64,000 nt of DNA. Origin: Seminavis robusta. Lineage: Eukaryota; Bacillariophyta; Bacillariophyceae; Naviculales; Naviculaceae. The first letter of the stretch is position 1. Each line of letters opens with the position of its first letter. The notes under the pieces are model-generated. The model was not told the origin of the DNA, searched no databases, and saw only the letters and a program-made list of their open reading frames with translations. Position numbers and translations under genes: made by a program. The DNA lies in assembly GCA_903772945.1 (NCBI GenBank), contig CAICTM010000001.1, forward strand, positions 248,001-312,000, read 5' to 3'. Below are positions 50,724 through 60,811 of this stretch, piece by piece.

Positions 50724-52320
50724 GGTGATAAATATAATGGAGCTTGCTTTTATGCTTTTCAAAAGTCTATATTGTGAGCAAGAGGAAAGGACAACCCAAC
50801 AACCGCCCAGCAAGACAGCGTACATGTAATGTGCCGGTGGCAAAGTGGTGCCGAATTATGACCACGCGACATCAAAGCTGAGAACCCGATTTGCTGTACA
50901 GTCAACATTCAGATATTTATACTGGGGGGGATTCAGGAATTCAGTAAATATAATAGCGAGAATAAATATTGATTTTATCCCTAACCCTAACTATTCCCGT
51001 AGAATTGTACGTGCTCTAGTATTAAAATAGGGTTAGAGTTAAAAATGTGGGAACTGGAGTATTCTTAAATATTATAGAGCGAATAAATACAAGATTATAA
51101 ATATAAGCGAGCGTTGACTGTATGTAGTTTTAGTGGACAGAATGGACACAGTGGCTCTTTATCCTCGGAACTGCGCTGAAAAGGGCACTTGCATCTTTAA
51201 ATCCTCTTGAAGCTTTTTTACTGGTAAACACAAACAAAAATGCCGTGGTTGAGCTGTAGAACCAATACCGGCAATTTTGGCAACGGTACAGCCAAGACAG
51301 GAGCAGTCCGTTCCCTATGGTATCCTCGGGTGCATCTCAGTTGCTGACCATGAGCCCAGTCCACCGTTAACGTTCAAGACTTAGTGAAAACTTAACCATG
51401 GCGCGCAAAGTGTGGGTCAAAAAGTACTAAGTAAAGGCCAGTCCTTTGCTTTGGTCGTCGACATCTATCTGAACTCAGCTGCTTACCGGTAAGCAGCAAG
51501 CAAGCTACAATGATAGATTCAACCGAATGATTGAATCGAATCATTCAATCAGCAGGCCAGCGCCACTCGGGCTGTACAGTGCCCAACCTCGGGGTCGACG
51601 TCACCGCCAGGCTAGCTAGAAGGGTGTTTTCAATGCCGGACTCCGGACTCCCGTGCCTCATTATCTCTCGAACTCTCTCTCTCGAACTCTCTCTTTCTCT
51701 CTCGAACAGCTTCTCGAACTCTGTTTGGTTTCTGGCTGGCAAATTAACAACTGTTGCTCTGCCTAGCTAGCTTAGCCCCCCCCCCCCACTCCTTAAACCA
51801 TCTACTTAACTTATCTGGTTAGTTGGAACATGAAGACTTAAGAAGGGCAGCCTCCCCTGCCCTTTGAAGCTATAGCAGGAAACACCTTGACAATTGACCA
51901 TTCACAACCACTGCAGTAGCCCTCTAAAGTAAAATTATGGCTATTGCTGTTTACAAGTCTAAAATACTAGTCTTGGGTAGGGAGCTATCTATATTTGGCT
52001 CCCTACATATCTTTGGTCTGTTCAATGGCCAACAGTGTTGAATATCAACTATTTTGTGGAGGCAGGATCACAAGCCAGCCAGGCCTAGAAACGCCTGTGT
52101 ATTCCAGCTGTGCAGGCTTGTCGCTGCACCCTGCCCCTATAAGCTGTCGCATTGGTGCGGTCATGCTTAGTCACAGTTAGTCACAGTTGCGAGAGCCAGC
52201 ATGCTGTCGTGCAAGGTATGCTGGCTTGCTACTTGGCATGATAAGCCTGCATAGTTAGCATTATATTGAATCCGACGACGGATTGTTACATGAGGAAACT
52301 GCGAAGGAAGGAAAACCTCA
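50724..52320. other. Gene-poor stretch with a MITE and simple repeats
   Basis: Contains the MITE at 50899-51120, TACCGGTA at 51484-51491, and a TCTCGAAC-type simple repeat at 51664-51720. A C homopolymer (about ten bases) lies at 51778-51787. ORFs are short and unsupported. Confidence 0.55.
50899..51120. mobile_element. Small MITE, Tc1/mariner- or pogo-like
   Basis: CAGTCAAC at 50899-50906 and its exact reverse complement GTTGACTG at 51113-51120 are each flanked by TA, the target site of Tc1/mariner elements. Inside, ATATTTATA near the left end pairs with TATAAATAT near the right end. The 222-base interior is AT rich, non-coding, and holds telomere-like CCCTAACCCTAAC (50979-50991). Confidence 0.7.
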
Positions 52321-53255
52321 TCATTGCCTGTAAGGCTTGACTCCGCGTATGTTGACGCGTTCCTCTATATGAGGACTAAGTCTGATGGTTATGGAACCAT
52401 TGGTATGTACTCTAGTGATAGTGTACGGTCCCTCTGCTCTGTTGTCCAACTTGTTGGGCTGAGGAACTAGTCGCAGGACTTGATCATTGACTTGGTAGTC
52501 GAAATGAATGCGACGTTTGTCATGTTCGTTCATGAGGTTGTAGTTGATCAGCCTCACTCGTTGTCTCAACAACTGAAAGTCGGCCTCAACAGGGATGTTG
52601 AGTATCATGTCTCGTCCATACACCATGGCTCCTGGAGACAGTTTCATCGTGTGATGCATTGTCGCACGAGCGGCATAGGCTGCTGTTTGCAAAGCCGTGT
52701 CCACCATCGTGCGTGCTCCTAATTCATTGTTCGGAGGATGAGCATAAGCCAAAGCCCTAAGTGAGTTGGCTATAGATTGATGTAATCTTTCAACTATGGA
52801 GTTGCCTTGTGGATTTCGTACTGAAATCGGGTGAGTGGAGACTTCGTGTTTCAACAACATCTCCTGAAAGGCTCTGTGCCCAGTCTATTGGCAAACTAAC
52901 TGCATTATGCTCCTAGTGGTAATACAATTAAGCATGGTGCGTTCGGTGTCCAACCGTTGAGGAGTCTAATTGCCTGCTGGCCTGTCATTACCACTAAAGA
53001 TTGAGGTTCTGGGAACGTATCGCGCAACCAGTCTCAACTGTGTCCCACATGCGACGCTCAATTCTTTGTTGTCTATTTCAAGACAGTATTTTCCGGCCAG
53101 TTGGGTAACTTGTTGTCGATCATAGTGAGAGCTGAGAAGGCTATGTTTCTTGCCGTGTGTTCATCACGGACTTCCCATGGAACCCAATGAGGATCCACAG
53201 CCACCTCATACCACGGTACGGCAAAAGCTTTGTCTAGGTTTGGCGAGATGACCAT
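52321..53255 (-). pseudogene. LTR-retrotransposon integrase relic
   Basis: On the minus strand, 53255-53073 encodes the start of an integrase core (WYEVAVDPHWVPW, SALTMIDNKLPNW) and 52860-52321 encodes its end (NPQGNSIVERLHQSIANSLRAL) plus the C-terminal beta-barrel-like region (GPYTITRVHTNGSITI). The stretch between is broken by stops and frameshifts. No reverse transcriptase, LTRs or gag were found nearby, so this is an old fragment of a Ty3/Gypsy- or Copia-like element. Confidence 0.75.
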
Positions 53256-54150
53256 ATCCTGCCCCTAGAGTCGCTTTTTTTTTGGGTGCATGGTTCAGTG
53301 GTGAGAGATAGCGAATCTCTTTCATTAGTTCATCCTGCATCCCGCTGCTTGTCATAAAATTCTGTTGATTTGAGAAAACAGGCGCCCATGTATTAGCGAA
53401 CTGTTCTTGGAGTATTGTTCTGACTCTCCTATATCGTCGAAAAGTTGTTTACGGATGGCCAGTTGTGAATTACATCGTCCTTTTAGGTTGGACAAGATGG
53501 CCTTGCCACCGGTTGGATTACGGCCAATGGGCACAAAGGGTAACATACCACATACTGAAGTTGTTTCCCCTGCCAGTAGTAGATTGTAAAGTACGTCACT
53601 TCCCAACCTGGAGCACCGGTTGCCTAATTGGAACCTTGGACTTGGTTCGGAAGGAGAGGTTGGGATGTGCTTCCCAAACGAGACCTGAGGTCTCGTTTTC
53701 AGAATTACCTACAATTGCGCTTCTTAGATGATGGAACCATTCCCACAGAATTGGGATTGTTGACAAACTATGAACTTTAGGGCAAGGACTCTAGATTCGT
53801 AGTAAAGCAGCTTGCTTGGCTTATTGATTGGAGAAAGGGATTTCCCAGCTCATCCTCCTATTATAGTTGAGAATAGTTTGAGAAAGATAAGAGAATAAGA
53901 AAGAGTGTTGTTTGACCTGAGAAATCCATAGTAGTAGCATGCCATGACCTTGCAGTAGATATAGAATCCTGTGTGGCATGTGCTAGGGTATTCAGTAGTA
54001 GCAGCTCCTCAACCATTCCAGCAGCTGGTCTTGACAGCCCAGTGAAGGGAGATCTTCACCAACCAGAGATCTCTCAACCTGGCGCTGGCCAAGTCCTTGG
54101 CTGACAGCCTTCTCTAGACCAGTTAAGGCTCCCTTACTGCCAACTATCAG
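53256..54150. other. Intergenic between relics, no gene seen
   Basis: Short ORFs at 53352-53606 (-) and 53407-53731 (+) overlap and show no domain. The material may be more of the decayed retroelement, but nothing is recognisable. Confidence 0.4.
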
Positions 54151-54690
54151 GGAGCTTCTCTTTGAGCAATCCTTGGAAGGGAAACCTCCCAAAACCTCAT
54201 AGACAAACTTACAAGGAAGATATCAGCATGGCGGACAGCTTCCCAGGGACTAACTGCACTTTCCATTTGTCTCCAATGTTGGACACCAAAGCTTGGATCT
54301 ACGTTACTCGCTGCTCACTGGAACTCTTCCAACGGAGTTGGGGAGTGCTGACTGCTTTGCGAAGCATTTTATTCGAATCTAATACATTCAGTGGCTGGGT
54401 AAGTGGTACCAGAATGAATCTGCAAGTTAGGATGACTCTACCCCTTCTATGCCTCAAAAATGTTTGTGCATGTAACTATTGATAGGAGCATACATACAGA
54501 GCTTGGACAGTTGATAGCTCTTGACAGCATGGAACTGAAAATGAATCAGTTGAAAGGAGAAGTTCCTGAAAGCGTTTGTTCGTTGGAGCAATTATCTTTT
54601 GCTGACGTTAACTTTGCACTGGAATGTCAAAACTGCTGTTGCTATAATGCATGTTGCCGAAAATCTTGTCAAGGTGGTCGGAAATTTTGA
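54151..54690 (+). pseudogene. Leucine-rich-repeat gene relic
   Basis: Two LRR-like pieces in different frames: TGTLPTELG then LTALRSILFESNTFSG (54318-54396), and TELGQLIALDSMELKMNQLKGEVPESVCSL then a Cys-rich end (54496-54660). Diatom LRR proteins commonly end in such a Cys-rich motif. A frameshift splits the first repeat and no full gene surrounds it, so it is probably dead. A spliced remnant cannot be excluded. Confidence 0.6.
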
Positions 54691-55243
54691 TAATTTACAG
54701 AAGTTGCATTTCCATAATACTGAAAATCCGAAAATTATGGAATTGAGATCACCACATGTTGGTTGACCAATTCTAGACCTTGCAGGCATTTCCCGTCCTC
54801 TCCTTGTGTGGCACCTCCAATGTGAAGGGACCACCACTTCTTTGCTACTAGGGTGCTCGCCCAATTACCTATTACTACAGTAAATGTATACGCTTCACTA
54901 GGTTCGAAAATGAACTACTTGCAGCTACTATCAGGACTCTCCAGCAGGAGCGTCTCTCCAATTTTTTGCACCACGTTTATGCATGAAGCTAATGGTTGGA
55001 TGTGTATTTCTTTCCAAATATAAAGCCCCGTGCAAATCTAATCACACCTCCTTCCATCCCTTTGTTGTTTCTGTGGATGACATGCTTGGGCTGCCCCCAA
55101 AAAGCCAAAACTCTCTTGCAATGCCTTGCTTCTGTCAATGCCAGCAAAACTCAGTTCTCATGCTCTCAAATAATGTGCAATCCACCTCTCTATAAAGTAC
55201 CTTCCTGCCCAAGGTTCCCTTGAGTCGGCGATGGCTGGGATGG
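54691..55243. other. Intergenic, no gene seen
   Basis: AT-rich sequence between the LRR relic and the repeat cluster; overlapping short ORFs without support. Confidence 0.45.
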
Positions 55244-55470
55244 AGAAGGGCAGAGTTTGAAACTTTGGCCTAATTATTAAGGCAAAGCTTCAAACTCTGC
55301 CCTAAGTTTCAAACTCTAATTAGGGCAAAGTTTCAAACTCTGCCCTAAGGCCGCTCTCTACCGGAGCGACTAAAGTAGCGACTAAGCCATATTTCATAGT
55401 TTAGTCGATAGTTTAGTCTCTGGAGGTGGTGTCTACCCAAGCGACTAAACGTCGTATGGACTAAAGGCTT

Positions 55471-55535
55471 TAGTCCTTACGCTCGTTCACCGACTAACCG
55501 GAGGCTGGTTAGTCGGTGAGCGAGCGTAAGGACTA
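55471..55535. repeat. Near-perfect 29-bp hairpin
   Basis: Bases 55471-55499 pair with 55507-55535 with one mismatch across a 7-base loop. It lies inside the Harbinger-like element. Confidence 0.85.
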
Positions 55536-55561
55536 CAGCTTGTTTAAGAACTCTTTTAAAA

Positions 55562-55758
55562 GAATCAGCCTCATTGCACAGCCTCACTATCAGAGCATCG
55601 CGACAGAGCTGATAGAGTAGAGGTGCAAACGATACCGTAGTCGAACGATCGATCGGCCAATAGAGTAGAAGAACTCTTTAAGAATGAATCAGCCTCATTG
55701 CACAGCCTCACTATCAGAGCATCGCGACAGAGCTGATAGAGTAGAGGTGCAAACGATA
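55562..55758. repeat. Perfect 73-bp direct repeat
   Basis: 55562-55634 and 55686-55758 are identical by eye; a shorter third copy of the end lies at 55787-55807. The period is 124 bases. It marks internal duplication in the element. Confidence 0.85.
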
Positions 55759-56310
55759 GTGGAACGATCGAAGAGGAGTATCGGCCGATAGTAGAGGTGC
55801 AAACGATGGAACGAGTGGGAACTCGGAGTTTTGAGTCTTGTTAACTTGAGTCTTGTTAACTCAAAAGTATCATCAATTCTATTAAGTCTTTTGTTTGAGT
55901 CCTTTAAATCCACCATGCTGATAGAATATTGGTAGCCCACCAAGTGATCACTTTTGTTAAATCTTTTTTGAGTTCCTTTAAGTCCAGTACTTTCCCATGA
56001 ATTGTTTAGTCAATTTGTTTAGTCGGCTGGTAGACAGGTCCAAATGACTAAAGAACTGACTAAATTGTTTAGTCCGAGATTTAGTCATCTGCTGGTAGAC
56101 ACCACCATTACTAAAGGATAGTGACTAAATCTTGAACTAAACAACCACCTAAAGGAATCCTTTAGTCGGTCCCTTAGTCCCTCCGGTAGAGGCCGGCCTA
56201 AGTTTCAAACTCTGCCCTAAATTAGGGTAGGGTTTCAAACTCTACTCTAAATTAGGGCATGCTCTACCCCATAATTCTAAAGGGCAGAGTTTCAAACTCT
56301 GCCACTCTGC

Positions 56311-56682
56311 CCTGCAGCGAATCCTACCCTAAATCCCGGGTTCCCCATCGCAACCCCTGGACCGTTGTGGAAATATCTTCTGTGGTTTCTTTCACTTGAG
56401 AGGATGCAGAGATTTAAGAGAGGACCGTTTCGAAATTGGAGAGTTTGGATTTAAGAGAGTTTCCAAGCAGGACTCGCATTTTCCACAACGTTCCTGAGGC
56501 ACGCTTCAGGGTGTGTGTGTTATGTAACGGTACTTTGGACGCTCATTGCTTCAACACTCCTCGTTGCCCTCCTTTTTGTCGCGCTCACCATTCTCCTCCA
56601 AAGCTGCTTGCTAGCTTGGTGCAAATCGATTCTTGGTGGTGCCTTTATTATTTGAAAGAAGAGGACAAGTAATAAGACAACC
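56311..56682. other. Intergenic, presumed promoter of the next gene
   Basis: No ORF with support. Follows the repeat cluster directly. Confidence 0.45.
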
Positions 56683-57807
56683 ATGGCAGGCGACGAAGAC
56701 ACTAGCAGTAGCAAAAAGCGCAGCCGCGAGAGCGACGATGAGCAAGAAATCGACGAAGCCTTCTTCAAGAGCATCGGGATGCAGTCGAAGAACCAAATTG
56801 AGGCGGCGATTCGCGGTTGCCACGACCAATTCGTTTGTAGCGTGGGGGATCTCCGTCTCGTTGGAGAGATTGATGGTGGTATCAAGGATTTGTTTCCACA
56901 GCTGGGATTGAGAGCAAGAGTCCAAAGTTGGTATGACGAGGGAAAGAAAAAGGAGCAAAAAGAAGACGATCGGCAAAACACACCAGCGGCAACGACTGGT
57001 GCACCGGCTGCTCCTGCTAATAATGCAATTACAAACATGGCCAATCCTGGTGCACAAATTCCTCCGTATTCTGCCATGATGATGGGATTAATGCAACAAC
57101 CCCAATTCATGAACAACACCAATCCTGTCATTCCGAAAACCAGAGAATGTCGCAAGGTCAAGTATGTGTTGATGGATCTCTATCTGAATTCATTGTTTCT
57201 GCCGCTTCGTATTGGACACGCGTCAGAACTCCGATATCTCGCCAAGACGGTGAATGATCGACAATTCCGTGGAAACAAAAACTTTCTCTCCAAAGTGCGC
57301 CAAGCTTTGGACTTGGTCGATTGTTTCTGGACGGTGCATGTTCGACAAAGGGCCATCTTTGGAGGTTTCGCCAGCAGCGCCCAGGCTCTGGAAGCATTCT
57401 CTCTCATTGATACCTTGGTGGTCAAATTTCTACATTACAAGAGCGATCCTTACGAGCTTGCCCCTACTGCACAACGATCGAGCGCTCTCATTGGAGTGGC
57501 AGAGGAACTGCAACGCAAACAATTGCACGGGGTGGTGCGAGAAAACAGACCGGATTGGACGTCGCCTGCCACGGGTGGGGCCACTCTGGTTCGATGGATA
57601 CAGGATTTTGAAAAGCAATTCAAACCTAGACCCAAAGAAGCGAGAAAGCCCCGAAGTAGAAGGGTCAAGTTATTATCCAAACAGCAACACGAAACCTCCA
57701 CCAAAGAGAAAGATGATGATGACACGACAAACAAAGAGAAGGAGGCAGCCACAGACTCCAGCTCCAAAGGCAAGGACGCTCCGGATGCCACATCCACAAC
57801 CATTTAA
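56683..57807 (+). CDS. Unknown protein, 374 residues, charged ends and helical core
   Basis: Single exon, ATG 56683 in ACCATGG context. The first ~25 residues are acidic/basic (KKRSRES then DDEQEIDEAFF). Residues ~25-90 form one folded-looking part (FKSIGMQSKNQIEAAIR, LFPQLGLRARVQSWYDEG). A Pro/Ala/Asn linker follows (~95-150). Residues ~155-315 form a mostly helical domain (VKYVLMDLYLNSLFLPLRIG, FLSKVRQALDLVDCFWTVHVR, LIDTLVVKFLHY) ending in TLVRWIQDFEKQF. The tail is Lys/Arg, then Asp/Glu rich, with KEKDDDDTTNKEKE. Basic clusters (RKPRSRRVK) could be nuclear localisation signals. No catalytic motif or family is recognised. Confidence 0.75.
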   Translation: MAGDEDTSSSKKRSRESDDEQEIDEAFFKSIGMQSKNQIEAAIRGCHDQFVCSVGDLRLVGEIDGGIKDLFPQLGLRARVQSWYDEGKKKEQKEDDRQNTPAATTGAPAAPANNAITNMANPGAQIPPYSAMMMGLMQQPQFMNNTNPVIPKTRECRKVKYVLMDLYLNSLFLPLRIGHASELRYLAKTVNDRQFRGNKNFLSKVRQALDLVDCFWTVHVRQRAIFGGFASSAQALEAFSLIDTLVVKFLHYKSDPYELAPTAQRSSALIGVAEELQRKQLHGVVRENRPDWTSPATGGATLVRWIQDFEKQFKPRPKEARKPRSRRVKLLSKQQHETSTKEKDDDDTTNKEKEAATDSSSKGKDAPDATSTTI

Positions 57808-58342
57808 TTGATTTTGTGCAGAGACAACATCTGAATGCCAGAGGAAGGAATACGAGTCTTCAGGAACTTGGGGACAATCAATCCAGAACAACAATTATTA
57901 GGACAAGACGGAAATTGAGAACAAACTTTCTCAACAAAGGATCAAATGTTGTTCCTGGACAAACGTAGTATTCGTAGTAGCAGGAAAAATTTGAAAATGC
58001 ATTCCATGATTTCTGAGTGGGCGATGCGATCAACCTGTGCGCTGTAGTCGGCGTTTTATCCCTCTGCTCCAGTATTGCTCTTTAGTCGATGACCAGAGCC
58101 AAGTGTGGGTCTGCACGTCCCCCGCAAATCGACTACTGTATGCACTCCTTGTAGGATCTAAAAAGAGTGCATTTGGTCTAGCGGGATGTATGGTTTAGAT
58201 GTTGATTAGCGTTTAGTAGTTTAGCCTTGCTGTTGGGACCGAAAGAAACCGCCAGTTATTAGATCTTTGTTATCAAAAATGGCCCATAGACCTGGGGGAA
58301 TTCAAACTCAGCAACCACAATCGTTTCTGCATGTTCCCTCCT
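57808..58342. other. Intergenic between convergent genes, no gene seen
   Basis: About 530 bases; no RNA gene or repeat recognised by eye. Confidence 0.45.
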
Positions 58343-60058
58343 CTAGAGTTCCGACCCTTGGCCTTGGGAGGACGGTTGGTTGTTGGTGCCATTGTGGCTG
58401 TGTTCACTCTTCTGTCGCTTTTGGCCGCTCCATGCTCCGTCTTGTGAGGGGCCAGTGTAGCTCTGGCTCCCATAGCTCGGGTGAATCCGTCCACGCCCAC
58501 CACCCAACGGTCCATAGCCTTGCCGATCAGGACCACCAGAGGACCGCCCGCGACCATCACTGGTCCATCGTCCATTCTGATTATAGGGTTGGTTGTGATT
58601 CCCGCGGGTGGGGGGTCCTCTTCCACCGCTTCGGCTCTCTTCCCAACCTCGAACGCGCCCTCGGCCACCGTTCTGTTGCTGGAAGCGGGGACCGTGGGTG
58701 TAAGGTTGGGTCCGGTTATTGCTGCGACTGTTCTGGTATCGTCCTCGCTGCTGCTGCCATCGACCCCGTCCACCAAACTCTCGCTTTGGTTGCTCGCGTT
58801 TCGTCACGGTGCGATTGTCCTGCAGATCAAAGTGGGCTAGCCGAGCCAACTGTCGGTGAAAATCAAACTTGGTGGGTCCGTTCTCAAGGCCGTGCTCTGA
58901 CAATTGCCGGAGAGCACCGTCGAGGAACTCTGTGACGCGACCACACATGTCCCAAATCACTTGGGATGGCACGTATCGACCAGTTTCCACCAGACGACGG
59001 ATGTTCCGATCCATCAGTTCCTGAAACTCCAGACTGGGTAGGTCAAACAAAGACTCGGTCGCTGCTGCTGATGGCGTGATGCTGCTGAGGTTGTTGGCAG
59101 TCTCAAAGACACAAAAATTGACTGGTCGGCCTTGCTGTTGTGCAATTTCCAAAGCCGACGAGTAGTCACGAGGTTTAGTATTTGTGTTTCCCCATGCAAC
59201 GGGAACATCCTTGGGCGTTTGTCGGAGTGTTTTGGTGGCGCGTTCGATGCCGGTTTGAGTAATGTTTCGGCTAGGGTCTTTCTGAAACAGCGCCTCCACC
59301 ATGAATAGATCTACCAATATGGGGACCTTGGAAATGGCAGTATCGTCGCGCAACAGGTTTTCGGTGCTCCGCAACAGCGATTGGAGGACTTGTTCCGAGG
59401 CATTGTCATCGGCATTGGACATGTTTCTAGCGTTGGTTTCATTCTCCTCTTTGTTGATCAATTTTGAGCGCATCGACTCTTCCAATTCCGCGGCTCCCGA
59501 GAGCCGTTGCAGGACCCATCGAAGCTCTTGCTGTTCCGGTGCCAAGAGACGTTCTTGTACTGTCTTCTGGAAGAACGATTGCTGCAAAAGCTGTTGATGT
59601 TCCGGTGTCAAGTCCGTCCCATTCTGCAATGATGATTGGGAAGCGACAAAGAGCTCCAAGGGAATTGCCATGTACACATTCGGTTGATCGTCCAATGCCA
59701 CATCCACCAAGTCCGAACCAGACCGTTGCCGTCGCAGCCAAGTGGTTTTACCACTGTTGGGAGGGCCAATGGTGATGTAAAGTGGAGCCGAGAGATTGCT
59801 GCTGGAATCTCCTTGAGCCAAAGTTTCAAGGGCGGTTGTTGTTGTCATTTTTCTTTGTGAGATGTTGTCTCTTCTTGACAACAGCTTGTGCTTAGTAGAG
59901 GTGGTGAAACCAAAAGACGAAGAAAAAGGGAGGTTGCAAACTGAGAGCGAGCAGAGGAGAACAACGGCCAGTCCAGACACACTGTTTGCTTGGCAGAATG
60001 AAGAAGGAGAGTTGCGATAGAAGCACAACAGAAGGAAGAGGAGGACGTTTTTGTTCAT
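58343..60058 (-). CDS. P-loop ATPase/kinase-like protein with RGG-rich RNA-binding-type tail
   Basis: Single exon, 571 residues from ATG 60058. Residues 1-70 hold two hydrophobic stretches (VLLFLLLCFY and LAVVLLCSLSV) then SSSFGF and basic residues, which could be a signal-plus-transit presequence. ATG 59848 (residue 71, after QRK) is an alternative cytosolic start. A Walker A motif follows (ITIGPPNSGKTTWLRR, residues ~95-110), typical of AAA_33-type polynucleotide-kinase-like P-loops. A helical part of unknown type follows, with DLFMVEALFQ and VNFCVFETANN. From ~residue 420 to the end the protein is Gly/Arg/Gln/Asn rich with many RGR and GGRG units, a style known from RNA-binding or condensate proteins. 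Nucleic-acid end processing is a possible role; substrate unproven. Confidence 0.78.
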   Translation of the reverse strand: MNKNVLLFLLLCFYRNSPSSFCQANSVSGLAVVLLCSLSVCNLPFSSSFGFTTSTKHKLLSRRDNISQRKMTTTTALETLAQGDSSSNLSAPLYITIGPPNSGKTTWLRRQRSGSDLVDVALDDQPNVYMAIPLELFVASQSSLQNGTDLTPEHQQLLQQSFFQKTVQERLLAPEQQELRWVLQRLSGAAELEESMRSKLINKEENETNARNMSNADDNASEQVLQSLLRSTENLLRDDTAISKVPILVDLFMVEALFQKDPSRNITQTGIERATKTLRQTPKDVPVAWGNTNTKPRDYSSALEIAQQQGRPVNFCVFETANNLSSITPSAAATESLFDLPSLEFQELMDRNIRRLVETGRYVPSQVIWDMCGRVTEFLDGALRQLSEHGLENGPTKFDFHRQLARLAHFDLQDNRTVTKREQPKREFGGRGRWQQQRGRYQNSRSNNRTQPYTHGPRFQQQNGGRGRVRGWEESRSGGRGPPTRGNHNQPYNQNGRWTSDGRGRSSGGPDRQGYGPLGGGRGRIHPSYGSQSYTGPSQDGAWSGQKRQKSEHSHNGTNNQPSSQGQGSEL

Positions 60059-60811
60059 GCTCCAAGAGTCGGTTGGCGTTTGAATTTAGAAGACACGTCT
60101 CAATGATGAGGGTGGTTTCAAAGCTCCACCAGATTGAACTCTTCCAGTCTTGCCTTCTCTTATCTAAGGCATTTCACAGCTCTCACCACGGATTGCAAAC
60201 GTCCCGTGGCGCAAATGGCTGATAGCAGAAGCTATATAGCTACGACTGTATCAATGGGAGGTGGAGCTCGTGCAGCTGATTATCATTCTCTGGTGATGAA
60301 AGTGACAGAGCGAAAAGTGATGGGTGGTGCCGACCAAACGCATGACTGAATGTCTTAAAGACACTTAAGCCGCTTAGCTGCTTTGTATGCTATCTTGACG
60401 TCTTGTGTGAGGGGGTTGTAGTACAGCTCTACACAGGGAAGTCAGCTACGGAAGCCGGGAGGGGCCAGGCATAGCCAACGAAGAGGTGGAAGTGGGGACT
60501 AGGTTCTGTGGGATTAGGGGGGACAAATTGAGGACCAAATCAAGGGCTCACTCATCACTCTGCAAGCTTGCCACCTTTAAGAATGATAATGGCTTGCTTG
60601 TTGGGAGTTGGGAGCGACTGAACCAAACTAATTTGTGGGTATCGTACATTGGACAACTCTTTCCACTCCTGGTATTTCAGGTTGTATGTTTTGAAGCTTT
60701 TCATGAAAATTTTTGAGCCGCAGAGCAGAGCCTGCAACATGACAGGCTAAGAAGGCAGCACCCTAGAAAGCTAAGATAATCTTTCCAAACGGGAATAGAT
60801 TGCTAGGATAT
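60059..60811. other. Intergenic, no gene seen
   Basis: Presumed promoter of the P-loop gene and 3' flank of the next minus-strand gene. Short ORFs only. Confidence 0.45.

Larger units (their letters stand above)
55349..56198. mobile_element. Non-autonomous PIF/Harbinger-like element, 850 bases
   Basis: Ends GGCCG...CTCTACCGGAG (from 55349) and its inverted counterpart (to 56198) share about 38 bases with few differences, and TAA flanks both ends as a 3-base target duplication. A second perfect inverted pair, GGTGGTGTCTACC at 55425-55437 and 56094-56106, lies inside. The interior is filled with GACTAAA/TTTAGTC motifs and has no coding capacity. TAA target sites with GGCC-type ends are known for PIF/Harbinger and Tourist MITEs. 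Confidence 0.75.
55244..56310. repeat. TTTCAAACTCTGCCCTAA minisatellite split by a transposon
   Basis: Copies of TTTCAAACTCTGCCCTAA (some as variants or inverted) lie at 55246-55348 and 56199-56310, on both sides of the inserted element. Joining the flanks rebuilds a continuous repeat array. Confidence 0.7.

Noticed and set aside
50979-50991. CCCTAACCCTAAC as a telomere
   Set aside because: Only two units, interstitial, inside a MITE; genes lie on both sides.
53352-53606. 84-codon minus ORF as another retroelement domain
   Set aside because: No similarity by eye to protease, reverse transcriptase or RNase H motifs.
56520-57161. 213-codon minus-strand ORF
   Set aside because: Antisense to the better supported + strand gene at 56683.
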